Shown here one piece after another: positions 1-7,686 of a DNA stretch of 64,000 bases (its first letter is position 1; every line of letters starts with the position of its first letter). Position numbers and translations under genes: made by a program. The notes beneath the pieces were generated by a model that did no database searches, was not told the DNA's origin, and saw nothing but the letters and a program-made list of their open reading frames with translations. The DNA comes from Bacteroidales bacterium. Lineage in GTDB: Bacteria; Bacteroidota; Bacteroidia; Bacteroidales; VadinHA17. The stretch spans positions 1-64,000 of the forward strand of contig JAIPBU010000009.1 in the NCBI GenBank assembly GCA_021738535.1, read 5' to 3'.

Positions 1-53
1 AATATGTTAACATTATAAACCAGTACGTCAAAGAACTTAATGTTGCTATTTAA
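1..53 (+). CDS. Possible 3' end of an upstream gene (partial)
   Basis: The first bases read as about 17 open codons ending in a TAA at 51-53 (tail residues NQYVKELNVAI). The rest of the gene lies outside the window, so no product can be named. It could be chance, because an open run this short is weak evidence. No stem-loop terminator is evident directly after it. Confidence 0.25.
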   Translation, partial: YVNIINQYVKELNVAI

Positions 54-118
54 TTTGAAAAAATATTTAATAAAAAAAATGCATATTTACTTGTTTAGCC
101 ATATTGCTTTATCGTCCG

Positions 119-174
119 GGGGTGTCAAGGTAGGGGTGTCAAGGTAGGGGTGTCAAGGTAGGGGTGTTAAGGTA
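119..174. repeat. 14-bp tandem repeat, 4 copies
   Basis: Four head-to-tail copies of GGGGTGTCAAGGTA. The first three are identical and the last has one C-to-T change. There are no spacers between the units, so this is a minisatellite and not a CRISPR. It lies in a non-coding region. Confidence 0.95.
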
Positions 175-240
175 ATCCCTTCTATAACGAACCTTCGCTT
201 AAATTAATATGCATCTAATAAACTGCCGTGCATATACACT

Positions 241-318
241 CCTTAGCCTCAGCCTTAGCCTTAGCCTTAGCCTTAGCCTTAGCCTTAGCCTTAGCCTTTG
301 CCTTTGCCTTTGCCTCAG
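241..318. repeat. Hexamer array (CCTTAG), 13 units
   Basis: Thirteen six-base units, mostly CCTTAG, with CCTCAG and CCTTTG variants towards the right end. Because the unit is a multiple of three it leaves a long open frame, which explains the spurious Ala-Leu reading across it. The same words recur in the stem of the terminator after ssb (31029-31068). Confidence 0.95.
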
Positions 319-327
319 CCTTCTCCG

Positions 328-353
328 CCCTCCGGAGCTTTAGCGAAGGAGGG
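328..353. other. Short hairpin beside hexamer array
   Basis: CCCTCC (328-333) pairs with GGAGGG (348-353) around a 14-base loop. The element resembles short interspersed palindromes found between genes in many bacteria. It has no T-run and lies upstream of a gene, so it is not a convincing terminator. Confidence 0.5.
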
Positions 354-432
354 AGCCTTTCGCTTTTCACCTTTTGTCATGTATCTTTCCAGTTGTATCT
401 TTACATAATTATCTCTTTAAAAACTAAAAACA

Positions 433-1017
433 ATGAGCAACTATACTCCAACCAGGGAAGATGCTGAAAAGCTCTTCAGAAAGTACAATAAGTCAGACAG
501 CCTTTACAAACACGCCCTTGCAGTAGAAGGCGTGATGCGGTATATGGCAAAAAAGAACGGTGAGGATGAGGATAAGTGGGGAATAATCGGGTTTATCCAT
601 GATCTTGATTATGAAATGTATCCTGAGCAGCACTGTCAAAAAACGGAGGAGATATTAAGGGAAAACGACTGGCCCGAAGAGTATATCAGGGCTGTTTTAA
701 GCCACGGATGGCAGATAGTTACTGACGTAAAGCCGGAAAGCATCATGGAGAAAACACTTTACGCCATGGATGAACTCACCGGGCTGGTAACAACAACTGC
801 TCTTGTACGTCCATCAAAGAGCGTGCTGGACATGAAAGTTAAATCCGTAAAGAAGAAATGGAAAGACAAGCGTTTTGCTGCAGGTGTTGACAGGTCTGTA
901 ATAGAAAGAGGTGCAGAATTACTGGATACTGACATTTCAGACCTCATCCAGGATTGCATAAACGGCATGAAAGAGGTTGCGGATGAAATTGGGTTAAAAG
1001 GGGATGTTGAAGAGTGA
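433..1017 (+). CDS. HD-domain (HDIG-type) hydrolase
   Basis: A 194-residue soluble protein with the HD metal-phosphohydrolase pattern: His27 in KHALAVEG, the His56-Asp57 pair in GFIHDLDYE and a further His91 in LSHGW. Proteins of this size with HD near the middle are annotated as predicted HDIG hydrolases, and their substrates are usually unknown. No partner domain (kinase, GAF, receiver) is fused to it. The start is the ATG at 433, and no signal peptide is visible. It stands alone, with repeats upstream and two hairpins downstream separating it from the convergent DUF1080 gene. The fold call is firm, but the substrate cannot be told from sequence. Confidence 0.85.
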   Translation: MSNYTPTREDAEKLFRKYNKSDSLYKHALAVEGVMRYMAKKNGEDEDKWGIIGFIHDLDYEMYPEQHCQKTEEILRENDWPEEYIRAVLSHGWQIVTDVKPESIMEKTLYAMDELTGLVTTTALVRPSKSVLDMKVKSVKKKWKDKRFAAGVDRSVIERGAELLDTDISDLIQDCINGMKEVADEIGLKGDVEE

Positions 1018-1057
1018 AAAACGAAGACATAAGACTCATTTTTATAGATAATTGTAG

Positions 1058-1077
1058 ATGCGGCATGCCTGCCGCAT
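1058..1077 (+). terminator. Perfect 8-bp hairpin after HD gene
   Basis: ATGCGGCA (1058-1065) pairs with TGCCGCAT (1070-1077) around a TGCC loop. It lies 40 bases after the HD-domain stop codon. It is GC-rich but followed by only AAAGGA, with no T-run, so a terminator role is plausible but not proven. Confidence 0.45.
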
Positions 1078-1092
1078 AAAGGACACAAGCAG

Positions 1093-1123
1093 AGAGGTGA
1101 GAGGTGAGAGGTGAGAGGTGAGA
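1093..1123. repeat. 7-bp tandem repeat (AGAGGTG), 4 copies
   Basis: Four direct copies of AGAGGTG followed by a partial unit. The reverse strand reads as repeated CACCTCT. I recall similar arrays in intergenic regions of other Bacteroidota. No function is apparent. Confidence 0.9.
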
Positions 1124-1135
1124 ATATTGAAAAAA

Positions 1136-1177
1136 AAGAATATCGAATATCGAATGGGTCCGATATTCGATATTCTT
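1136..1177. terminator. Perfect 17-bp inverted repeat, likely bidirectional terminator
   Basis: AAGAATATCGAATATCG (1136-1152) pairs perfectly with 1161-1177 around an 8-base loop. It is preceded by an A-run and ends in TTCTT, so it could stop transcription from both sides. It sits between the convergent HD-domain and DUF1080 genes, the usual place for a shared terminator. Its low GC content is unusual for a terminator stem. Confidence 0.65.
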
Positions 1178-1186
1178 AATTTATCA

Positions 1187-1951
1187 TTAAAGCTCTTTGA
1201 CCTTAATATTCCTGAACCATACGTCATTACCATGATCCTGCAACCCGATATAACCTTCTGAAGCGGGATCCACAAATTCAGGCCAGTCAGCAAATTTTGA
1301 ATTTGCACACATCTCTTTCCACTTGTCTGTCCACAGGTGATACTCCACAACATTTTCACCATTTTGTGTATGCACCACGGTGCCATCATAAACAAGTATC
1401 TTTACCGAATTCCACTCTCCTGCAGGTTTAGCATTCTGCGGCACGGCAGGTATCAGGTCATACAGTGCACCTGCCTTCCTGTTACCATCCTTACCAAGCT
1501 TTGCATCCGGATGCTTTTCATTATCAAGAATCTGCATTTCCGGTGCTGACATATAGATAGGCTTACCTTCAAGCTCCTGTCCAAGATAGAATATACCACT
1601 GTTTCCTCCTTCAGAGATCTTCCATTCAAGAGATAGCTCAAAATTTGAATATTTTTCCTTTGTTATAATATCTCCACCCTGACCACCGGCTTCACCTTTA
1701 CCTGATCCTATACAGCGCAGCTCACCGTTTTCTGTAATTTCCCAGCCTGCTTCAGGGAATTCTTCTTTTCCGTAGCCCCTGAAATTATCTGTAGATGTCC
1801 CGTCAAAAAGTATTGTCCAGCCTTCGTCAGCCGTTGTTTCAACACTTTCGGCTTTCTTTTCTTCACCCTTTTCATCAGTTCCCGAAGAACCGCATGATGT
1901 TCCAATAAATGCGATTAGCAATAGTGAAAGAAGTAAATTAATAGTCTTCAT
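1187..1951 (-). CDS. DUF1080 / 3-keto-disaccharide hydrolase family lipoprotein
   Basis: A 254-residue lipoprotein whose body matches the DUF1080 (PF06439) fold, a concanavalin-like beta sandwich: GWTILFDGTS near the start, then WEITENGELRC, NFELSLEWKI, GNSGIFYLGQE and a closing GYIGLQDHGNDVWFRNIKV. Family members cleave glycosides already oxidised at C3. The ATG at 1951 is the start, because it gives a clean signal MKTINLLLSLLLIAFIGTSC with lipobox Cys20; an in-frame TTG nine bases upstream adds nothing. It is followed by an acidic Glu/Lys linker, so it is probably surface- or periplasm-anchored. It lies 28 bases downstream of a Tat-exported Gfo/Idh/MocA gene, the expected partner that makes the 3-keto substrate. 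Confidence 0.88.
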   Translation of the reverse strand: MKTINLLLSLLLIAFIGTSCGSSGTDEKGEEKKAESVETTADEGWTILFDGTSTDNFRGYGKEEFPEAGWEITENGELRCIGSGKGEAGGQGGDIITKEKYSNFELSLEWKISEGGNSGIFYLGQELEGKPIYMSAPEMQILDNEKHPDAKLGKDGNRKAGALYDLIPAVPQNAKPAGEWNSVKILVYDGTVVHTQNGENVVEYHLWTDKWKEMCANSKFADWPEFVDPASEGYIGLQDHGNDVWFRNIKVKEL

Positions 1952-1979
1952 ATTATTCAAGTTTTAAGATTATGATTTA

Positions 1980-3467
1980 TTATTTAGGCATTTTTGGTAA
2001 TGTCCATCCGTCACGATAGGTATGCCTGATCATTTCATTAGCAAATTCGCGGGCATTCATCGGATCAGTCCACTCCTTATTAAATGTGGGATGTCCGTCT
2101 TTGATACTGAAATTATCTTCGAGGACTATTTTTATTTCCTCATCATTTTTAATATTGGTAAATTCCATCTTGTCACCATCCCATTCAAGCTCCTTGTTCA
2201 ATCCCTGTAACCTCACTGCCAGAACACCCATTACCACCATTTCATTGAATGGTCCTGCTTCGGCAAAATCTGACTTGGAAGGTACACGATTTTCCGGGCT
2301 TTCCTTACATGCTCTTGCCCAGTCTTCTTCATGGGTAACTTCCACCCTTCTCTGGGTTTTGGGCACCACGGGGTTCCTGCCTGACAACAACCAGGGATCT
2401 TTACCATAGCAACCGCATATCAGTTTATCCTTTGTGCCATGGAAGATCACACCACCACCGGCATCGTTCATATTTTTACCATCAGGCCATCCCTCAGGCT
2501 TCATTGGTTCCAGGCCACCGTCAAACCATGTGACTTCCACTTCAGGTAGTCCCATTTTATAATCATCCCTGGCGGGGCGACCCGGATATGTCAGTTTAAC
2601 CATCTCTGCATTGGGGGCACAATCAGTTAACAATAATGTTGAACTACCCTGAACTTTGCTTGGATATGTCAGTTTCAGTCCTTCAAATACCGGGTGCAGG
2701 ATATGGCATGCCATATCTCCTAATGCTCCAGTTCCGAAGTCCCACCATCCCCGCCAGTTCCATGGAGTATAGATACTGTGATAAGGCCTGTGTTTAGCCG
2801 GGCCTATAAACAGGTCCCAGTTAAGGGTGTCAGGTACATCCATCTTCTCTGAAGGCCTGTTAAGTCCCTGGGGCCATATTGGCCGGTCAGTGAATGCTTC
2901 AACTTTTGTTATCTCACCAATCTCACCGTTCTGTATCCATTCAACCACCCTGTTAACTCCTTCGCCGGATGCACCCTGGTTACCCATCTGGGTTGCAACC
3001 TTATTCTTAGCTGCAAGTTTTGTGAGTAATCTTGATTCATATACCGTATGTGTCAGTGGCTTCTGCAGGTAGACATGCTTACCCATATCTATTGCATTGG
3101 CAGCCGTTACTGCATGAGTATGGTCTGCTGTCGCAATAACAACGGCATCAATATCTTTTCCCATCTCATCATACATTTTCCTGTAATCCCAGTAGCGTTT
3201 AGCCTTCGGATAATTTTTGAATTTTGACTTAGCATATGCCCAGTCCACATCACAAACGGCAACAATATTTTCCTTGTCTTTTAAGCGCATCAGGTTAGCA
3301 TTACCCATGCCGCCTACACCTATTCCTGCTATATTTAATTTATCGCTTGGAGGAGTATGCCCAAGACCACTTACTACAGAGCTTGGTATTACTGTAAGCC
3401 CGGCAGCTGCAGCTGTGGTTTTGCCTATAAATGATCTTCGTGAAATCTTACTTTCTTTTTCTTTCAT
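1980..3467 (-). CDS. Gfo/Idh/MocA oxidoreductase, Tat-exported
   Basis: A 495-residue NAD(P)-binding oxidoreductase. A twin-arginine signal (SRRSFIGK, Arg10-Arg11) precedes the Rossmann motif GIGVGGMG at about residues 48-55. The catalytic-lysine motif reads LQKPLTH in place of the usual EKP, followed by the long C-terminal substrate domain (WNWRGWWDFGTGALGDMACH). Relatives oxidise sugars or glycosides, often at C3, using tightly held NAD. It is the first gene of a two-gene unit with the DUF1080 lipoprotein, so glycoside 3-dehydrogenase is the likeliest role. Export by Tat implies folding with cofactor in the cytoplasm. The natural sugar and the electron acceptor are not visible. Confidence 0.87.
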   Translation of the reverse strand: MKEKESKISRRSFIGKTTAAAAGLTVIPSSVVSGLGHTPPSDKLNIAGIGVGGMGNANLMRLKDKENIVAVCDVDWAYAKSKFKNYPKAKRYWDYRKMYDEMGKDIDAVVIATADHTHAVTAANAIDMGKHVYLQKPLTHTVYESRLLTKLAAKNKVATQMGNQGASGEGVNRVVEWIQNGEIGEITKVEAFTDRPIWPQGLNRPSEKMDVPDTLNWDLFIGPAKHRPYHSIYTPWNWRGWWDFGTGALGDMACHILHPVFEGLKLTYPSKVQGSSTLLLTDCAPNAEMVKLTYPGRPARDDYKMGLPEVEVTWFDGGLEPMKPEGWPDGKNMNDAGGGVIFHGTKDKLICGCYGKDPWLLSGRNPVVPKTQRRVEVTHEEDWARACKESPENRVPSKSDFAEAGPFNEMVVMGVLAVRLQGLNKELEWDGDKMEFTNIKNDEEIKIVLEDNFSIKDGHPTFNKEWTDPMNAREFANEMIRHTYRDGWTLPKMPK

Positions 3468-3589
3468 TATCAGGTGAGTTTTAAGTTTGAAGGAGATAAA
3501 ATTAAAAAAATCCTGATACTTTGCCTTCTATTAAGCAGAAAAAATCACTTTTTATCCTCACTAAAAAAAGATAAATTGCAATCCAATAA

Positions 3590-4072
3590 ATGCTAAAAAT
3601 GAACAAACAAACAATCACTCTGGGTGAAAGAGAAGACAAACCTGTTGTTAAAATTTTAATAGTAATATTCGGAATACTTTGCCTCTTCACAGCAGGATGG
3701 TGGACTGTTTTCCTTATTAAATATCCTGATAATGAGAACATTTTCTGGGCCGGCAGTATATTCCTTTTTCTTTTTGGTATATACCAGGTATATGCAGGAT
3801 TGGGCAAGGCAAAAAGATATATACAGAAAGAAAATGACATCCTGATTATCAGGCAAAACAGCCTTCTTCCGGCAAAAAAGTTTGAGGCTAAAAAAATAAA
3901 ACAGCTTGAAGTAAGGTCAATGGATATGCTTATTCATTCGGATGAGGGCTCAAAGTACAGGATTAAGCTTGGACTGAAATATCCTGATCTTGGACAAACA
4001 ATTAAAGATTTCATCATTGGTTTTGCAGAAGAAAACGACATAGAGGTATTCTACAAGAACGAAGCCTTATAG
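3590..4072 (+). CDS. Small membrane protein, PH-like, unknown function
   Basis: A 160-residue protein with two transmembrane segments (about residues 20-43 and 51-70) and a soluble C-terminal half of alternating strands (NDILIIRQNSLLPAKKF, KQLEVRSMDMLIH, YRIKLGLKYPD). This layout resembles bacterial PH-like membrane proteins, but I do not recognise a named family. ATGs at 3590 and 3599 are both possible starts. It is divergent from the Tat oxidoreductase at 3467 and lies 22 bases upstream of a cytosolic Gfo/Idh/MocA gene, so the two may be co-transcribed. Its relation to sugar oxidation is unknown. Confidence 0.7.
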   Translation: MLKMNKQTITLGEREDKPVVKILIVIFGILCLFTAGWWTVFLIKYPDNENIFWAGSIFLFLFGIYQVYAGLGKAKRYIQKENDILIIRQNSLLPAKKFEAKKIKQLEVRSMDMLIHSDEGSKYRIKLGLKYPDLGQTIKDFIIGFAEENDIEVFYKNEAL

Positions 4073-4094
4073 TAAACCTGAAATTTATAGAGTT

Positions 4095-5240
4095 ATGAGA
4101 TTAAGAATGGCAATGATAGGTGGCGGAACAGGTTCATTTATTGGTCCCGTACATCTAATGGCAGCACGAATGGACTCAATGATTGAGCTTGTTGCGGGTG
4201 CATTCAGCAGCAAAACAGACATATCTGAAAAAAGCGGCCGTGAATACGGTTTGCCCGTGAACAGGATATACGGCAACTGGGAAGAGATGATAGAAAAAGA
4301 GAGCAGGCTGCCTGCAGATCAAAAACCGGATATAATATGCGTGGTAACTCCGAATAATTTGCATTACGCCCCAGTGATTAAAGCAATAAATGCGGGATTC
4401 CATGTTATTTGTGACAAACCTCTCTGTATTAGTGTGGAAGAAGCTCTTGATATAAAATCAGCACTCGAATCCGGCAATACACTTTTTTGTATTACCCACA
4501 ATTATTCAGGCTACCCGATGGTAAAAAAAGCCAGGGAAATGGTTGCAGGAGGAGAGCTGGGCACAATCAGGAAAGTAATGGTGGAATATTTACAGGGCTG
4601 GTTAAGCGATAAAGAGGAAGAAAGAGGTAACAAGCAGGCTGAATGGAGATCTGACCCGGCAAAAGCAGGCAAAGCAGGCTGTATGGGTGATATAGGCACA
4701 CACGCATTTCAGCTGGCAGAGTATATTTCCGGAAACAGGGTAAAAAGACTCTTTTCACAACTGAATACCTATGTTGACGGGAGGATACTTGATGATGACG
4801 GTAACGTATTCCTTGATTTTCAAAACGGGATTAAGGGGACGCTCCTTGCCAGCCAGGTTGCTTGCGGAGAAGAGAATGCACTAAGCATAAGAGTATACGG
4901 TACAGCAGGCAGCCTGGAATGGAAGCAGATGGAACCCAACAACCTGTATTTTCGAAAAAAGGACAGTGCATTGCAGGTTTATCGTACAGCCTCTCCATAC
5001 GGATCACCGGGTCCGATCGCAGAAAAACATAGTCGGCTCCCAGGCGGGCATCCTGAAGGCTTTATTGAAGCATTCGCCAACCTCTACCGGAATTTTGCAC
5101 TTAACATAATGGCACTAAGGAATAATGAAAAGCATGATTCCTCATATGATTACCCCGGCATAGCCGATGGTTTAAGAGGAATGAAATTCCTTGATGCAGT
5201 TGTGGACTCCTCCGAAAAAGATCAATGGAGAGAAATATAA
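4095..5240 (+). CDS. Gfo/Idh/MocA oxidoreductase, cytosolic
   Basis: A 381-residue oxidoreductase without a signal peptide. The nucleotide motif is MIGGGTGSFIG at the N terminus, with CDKPLCIS as the catalytic-lysine motif and GDIGTHAFQLAEYISG as the active-site helix carrying the conserved Asp and His. This version resembles the cytosolic members that oxidise or interconvert imported sugars. Lying between two units of exported sugar enzymes, it may process the keto sugar or the released monosaccharide after uptake. It converges with the isomerase gene at 5260 across a short hairpin. The family is clear, the substrate is not. Confidence 0.87.
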   Translation: MRLRMAMIGGGTGSFIGPVHLMAARMDSMIELVAGAFSSKTDISEKSGREYGLPVNRIYGNWEEMIEKESRLPADQKPDIICVVTPNNLHYAPVIKAINAGFHVICDKPLCISVEEALDIKSALESGNTLFCITHNYSGYPMVKKAREMVAGGELGTIRKVMVEYLQGWLSDKEEERGNKQAEWRSDPAKAGKAGCMGDIGTHAFQLAEYISGNRVKRLFSQLNTYVDGRILDDDGNVFLDFQNGIKGTLLASQVACGEENALSIRVYGTAGSLEWKQMEPNNLYFRKKDSALQVYRTASPYGSPGPIAEKHSRLPGGHPEGFIEAFANLYRNFALNIMALRNNEKHDSSYDYPGIADGLRGMKFLDAVVDSSEKDQWREI

Positions 5241-5250
5241 ACCAACAGGC

Positions 5251-5274
5251 AATACCTGGCTAAACCAGGTTATT
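5251..5274. terminator. Hairpin between convergent sugar genes
   Basis: ACCTGG (5254-5259) pairs with CCAGGT (5265-5270), extended by AAT/ATT arms with a bulge. The loop begins with the stop codon of the minus-strand isomerase gene (5260-5262), so the hairpin overlaps the end of that gene. It follows the plus-strand stop by ten bases and is flanked by TTATTTT, compatible with a compact terminator for the plus-strand gene. Confidence 0.5.
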
Positions 5275-6102
5275 TTCCAGAAGGAAATTTCGACTTATCT
5301 CAATATTTTCCATCGGCTTACGGGCACGACTATGATCCTGTTCCACGAAGAAATATTTCATACCTGCTTTACCTGCTGCCGCAAAAATTGGTGCAAAGTC
5401 CATTGTCCCTTCTCCAAGGGTAGCATCTTTCTTATCCTCAGATAAATCTTTGACATGCCACAGTTCAAACCTGCCCGGATACCTGTTGAAATACTCCACA
5501 GGATTATTTCCTGAAGCTGTTATCCACGCCAGGTCCAACTGGAAGACAACAAGTTCGGGATCCGTATTTTCAATCATCACATCGTAGGGCTTTTTACCTT
5601 CAACTTCATCAAATTCAATAGTATGATTATGAAAACCAAGTTTAATGCCGTTTTGCCTGCACTTGTCACCGGCCATATTCATAAACTCAGACGTCTTTTT
5701 CAGGGCATCAATACTGTTTATCATATTATGAGGGAGAGAAGGAATGACCACATATTTCAACCCGGCCTCAGCTGATGCACCGACAACTTCATCAACATTT
5801 TCCTTATTAAGACCGCTATGGCTGCTAACCAGTTGCATAGACCTGCTTTCGATCATTTTCCTGAAGTCGGCCGGCTTATGACCATAAAAGCGGCCTTCTG
5901 AATACCCGGCTGCTTCAAGCCAGTTATATCCAATCTCAGCAATTCGGTCCAGGGTTGATTCAGGATTAGCTGACATTTCATCCCTTACTGTGTAAAGAAT
6001 TAATCCTGTATCAGCATTTTTAGGAGAACATGCCAGTGATGGCATCAGCATGGCTGCTGTTGCCCCGGCAGCACTAGTTTTTAGAAATTTACGCCTTTTC
6101 AT
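5260..6102 (-). CDS. Sugar phosphate isomerase/epimerase family Tat lipoprotein
   Basis: A 280-residue TIM-barrel protein of the AP-endonuclease-2-like (PF01261) sugar isomerase/epimerase family. Barrel motifs with metal-ligand residues are visible: GFHNHTIEFDE, VFQLDLAWI, ELWHVKDL and KYFFVEQDH. The N terminus MKRRKFLKTSAAG has Arg3-Arg4, and LMPSLAC places a lipobox at Cys25, so it looks like a Tat-exported lipoprotein that acts in the periplasm. It lies 21 bases downstream of a Tat-exported Gfo/Idh/MocA gene. In 3-keto-glycoside loci a homologue of this type accompanies the dehydrogenase and DUF1080. The exact reaction (keto-sugar elimination, epimerisation or isomerisation) cannot be decided here. 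Confidence 0.85.
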   Translation of the reverse strand: MKRRKFLKTSAAGATAAMLMPSLACSPKNADTGLILYTVRDEMSANPESTLDRIAEIGYNWLEAAGYSEGRFYGHKPADFRKMIESRSMQLVSSHSGLNKENVDEVVGASAEAGLKYVVIPSLPHNMINSIDALKKTSEFMNMAGDKCRQNGIKLGFHNHTIEFDEVEGKKPYDVMIENTDPELVVFQLDLAWITASGNNPVEYFNRYPGRFELWHVKDLSEDKKDATLGEGTMDFAPIFAAAGKAGMKYFFVEQDHSRARKPMENIEISRNFLLENNLV

Positions 6103-6123
6103 AACTTCCTGTTTATTGGTTAG

Positions 6124-7686
6124 TTAAATAATCTTCTCATTCTCACGATCCCACTTCACCTGCCGTCCTTCGCGATATGCCATTGTCCCCATATGTGCTG
6201 TAATAGCCTCTTCAAAGCCCTGATCAATATTACAGGAAGGTGTATTTCCACTACGTATAGAATCAATCCACTCTTTTATGTGGAGATGCGTAGTGTCCAC
6301 CCGTTTACCTCCCCTGTAGGTATATAACAAACCACGGCCTGCAAAATATTGTTCTGTAGCCGAAGTTACTGCATCTATTGATTTTTTTCCTGGAACATAG
6401 GAAAGAATTGGTATTGTTGGGTCAATAATTCCCTCTTCCATTTTTTTGCTGTAGCGTCTGGAATTACGGTCAGGATATACTGTAAGACTGCTTCCAACCT
6501 CCATATATCCATCATGTCCCATAATGATTTTACCTCTTGGCTTACTGTTGGCTAGTGTGGCGCTGTACATCATTGTAAGATCATAGTCATCAAACTCAAA
6601 GACGGTATGAAGTACATCAGGAACGGTTCTGCCATCTTTAAAGTGATAAATTCCACCGGAAGATACTGCTTTATCTGGAATACCGAATCCAAGTATCTGG
6701 TTCATTGCATCATATTCATGAGTAAGCAGGTCTCCTGATAAACCTGTACTGTAATCCCACCAGCATCTCCACCTGAAAAACCTTTCGAGGCTGAAGTCAT
6801 GCCAGGGTGCCTGCCCTATAAACTTTTTCCAGTCTATTGTTTTTTCATTTGCTTCCGGGTGAATTGGATATACCCAGGCACCGTTGGGAGTATTCCTGTT
6901 GGTTGTAACTTCTATCAGGTTAACGGCTCCTATGACATTATTATCAATTACTTCCCTGGCTTTATTATATGCTTCTGTCTGCCGCCCCTGGTGTCCAAGC
7001 TGAAAAACCACACCACTCTCCTTTACGGCCTTTCGCAGTGCATATGTCTCTTCTACCGACCAGCTCATTGGTTTCTCACAGTATATATGTTTCCCTGCCC
7101 TTGCCGCTTCTATTGCCATAGGCGCATGCCAGTGATCGGGGGTGGCAATAATCACGGCATCAACATTATTATCTGCCAGGAGCTCCCTGTAGTCATCATA
7201 GATAACAGGCATATCAGAGAAGCCGGCACCTTTCCCCTTTCTCTCAATATTTGCACCTGTTTGCCTTGCTTTTTCCGCGTAAACTGAAAAAATATCACAT
7301 ACAGCTGTAACCTCAACATTAAGGTCTTCCTGCTCAATGAAGTCATTATACCTTTTATCGGCGCTGTTTTTGGCTGCTGACATTTTGAGATTCTCAACAC
7401 TTTCAGGATGCAGGAATCCTGCTGCCTTTGCAATCTGAGGTCCCCTGATACCAAAACCTATTAAACCAAGCCTTATCTTTTTTCCAGTGATACTCTTTAC
7501 AGGCTCTGTGTCTTTATCCGGTGAAATATCTATATTTTCAAGTATCCTGTTCTTTAACTGTCTTGAATGCTTTCTTTTCCTGTAAAAAGCATAAGCAAAA
7601 GCCCCCAGTACAGGCACCGTTGCCATTCCCTTAAGTATATCTCTTCGGCTTACACCTTCCGGATTATTATTTTCCGTATTGCTCAT
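6124..7686 (-). CDS. Gfo/Idh/MocA oxidoreductase with Tat-type N terminus
   Basis: A 520-residue oxidoreductase. SRRDILKG (Arg14-Arg15) plus a short hydrophobic stretch and a basic patch (FYRKRKHSR) make a Tat signal or anchor. A linker of about 30 residues follows, then the Rossmann motif GLIGFGIRG. The catalytic-lysine motif is YCEKPMSWS, and the substrate domain includes RWRCWWDYSTGLSGDLLTHE, similar to the sister gene at 1980. It overlaps the DoxX gene by ATGA, which implies translational coupling and a joint function at the membrane. An exported glycoside or polyol dehydrogenase is the likeliest role. Confidence 0.86.
   Translation of the reverse strand: MSNTENNNPEGVSRRDILKGMATVPVLGAFAYAFYRKRKHSRQLKNRILENIDISPDKDTEPVKSITGKKIRLGLIGFGIRGPQIAKAAGFLHPESVENLKMSAAKNSADKRYNDFIEQEDLNVEVTAVCDIFSVYAEKARQTGANIERKGKGAGFSDMPVIYDDYRELLADNNVDAVIIATPDHWHAPMAIEAARAGKHIYCEKPMSWSVEETYALRKAVKESGVVFQLGHQGRQTEAYNKAREVIDNNVIGAVNLIEVTTNRNTPNGAWVYPIHPEANEKTIDWKKFIGQAPWHDFSLERFFRWRCWWDYSTGLSGDLLTHEYDAMNQILGFGIPDKAVSSGGIYHFKDGRTVPDVLHTVFEFDDYDLTMMYSATLANSKPRGKIIMGHDGYMEVGSSLTVYPDRNSRRYSKKMEEGIIDPTIPILSYVPGKKSIDAVTSATEQYFAGRGLLYTYRGGKRVDTTHLHIKEWIDSIRSGNTPSCNIDQGFEEAITAHMGTMAYREGRQVKWDRENEKII

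Larger units (their letters stand above)
54..432. other. Non-coding repeat-rich leader region
   Basis: This 380-base stretch has no credible gene. It holds a 14-bp tandem repeat (119-174), a hexamer array (241-318) and a short hairpin (328-353). The only open frame through it encodes an Ala-Leu run that simply translates the hexamer array. The HD-domain gene at 433 begins just after it, so its promoter probably lies around 360-420, but I see no clear TAnnTTTG box. Confidence 0.7.

Noticed and set aside
119-174. Possible CRISPR-like array
   Set aside because: The repeats are directly adjacent with no spacers, and there are no cas genes.
228-467. Ala-Leu-rich small protein
   Set aside because: It is only the translation of the CCTTAG hexamer array and has no start context or homologous look.
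759-1088. Antisense open frame over the HD gene
   Set aside because: It lies wholly against a clear HD-domain gene and has no domain signal.
6799-7287. Long plus-strand open frame opposite the Tat oxidoreductase
   Set aside because: It shadows a well-supported oxidoreductase gene and reads as low-complexity aromatic/Cys sequence.
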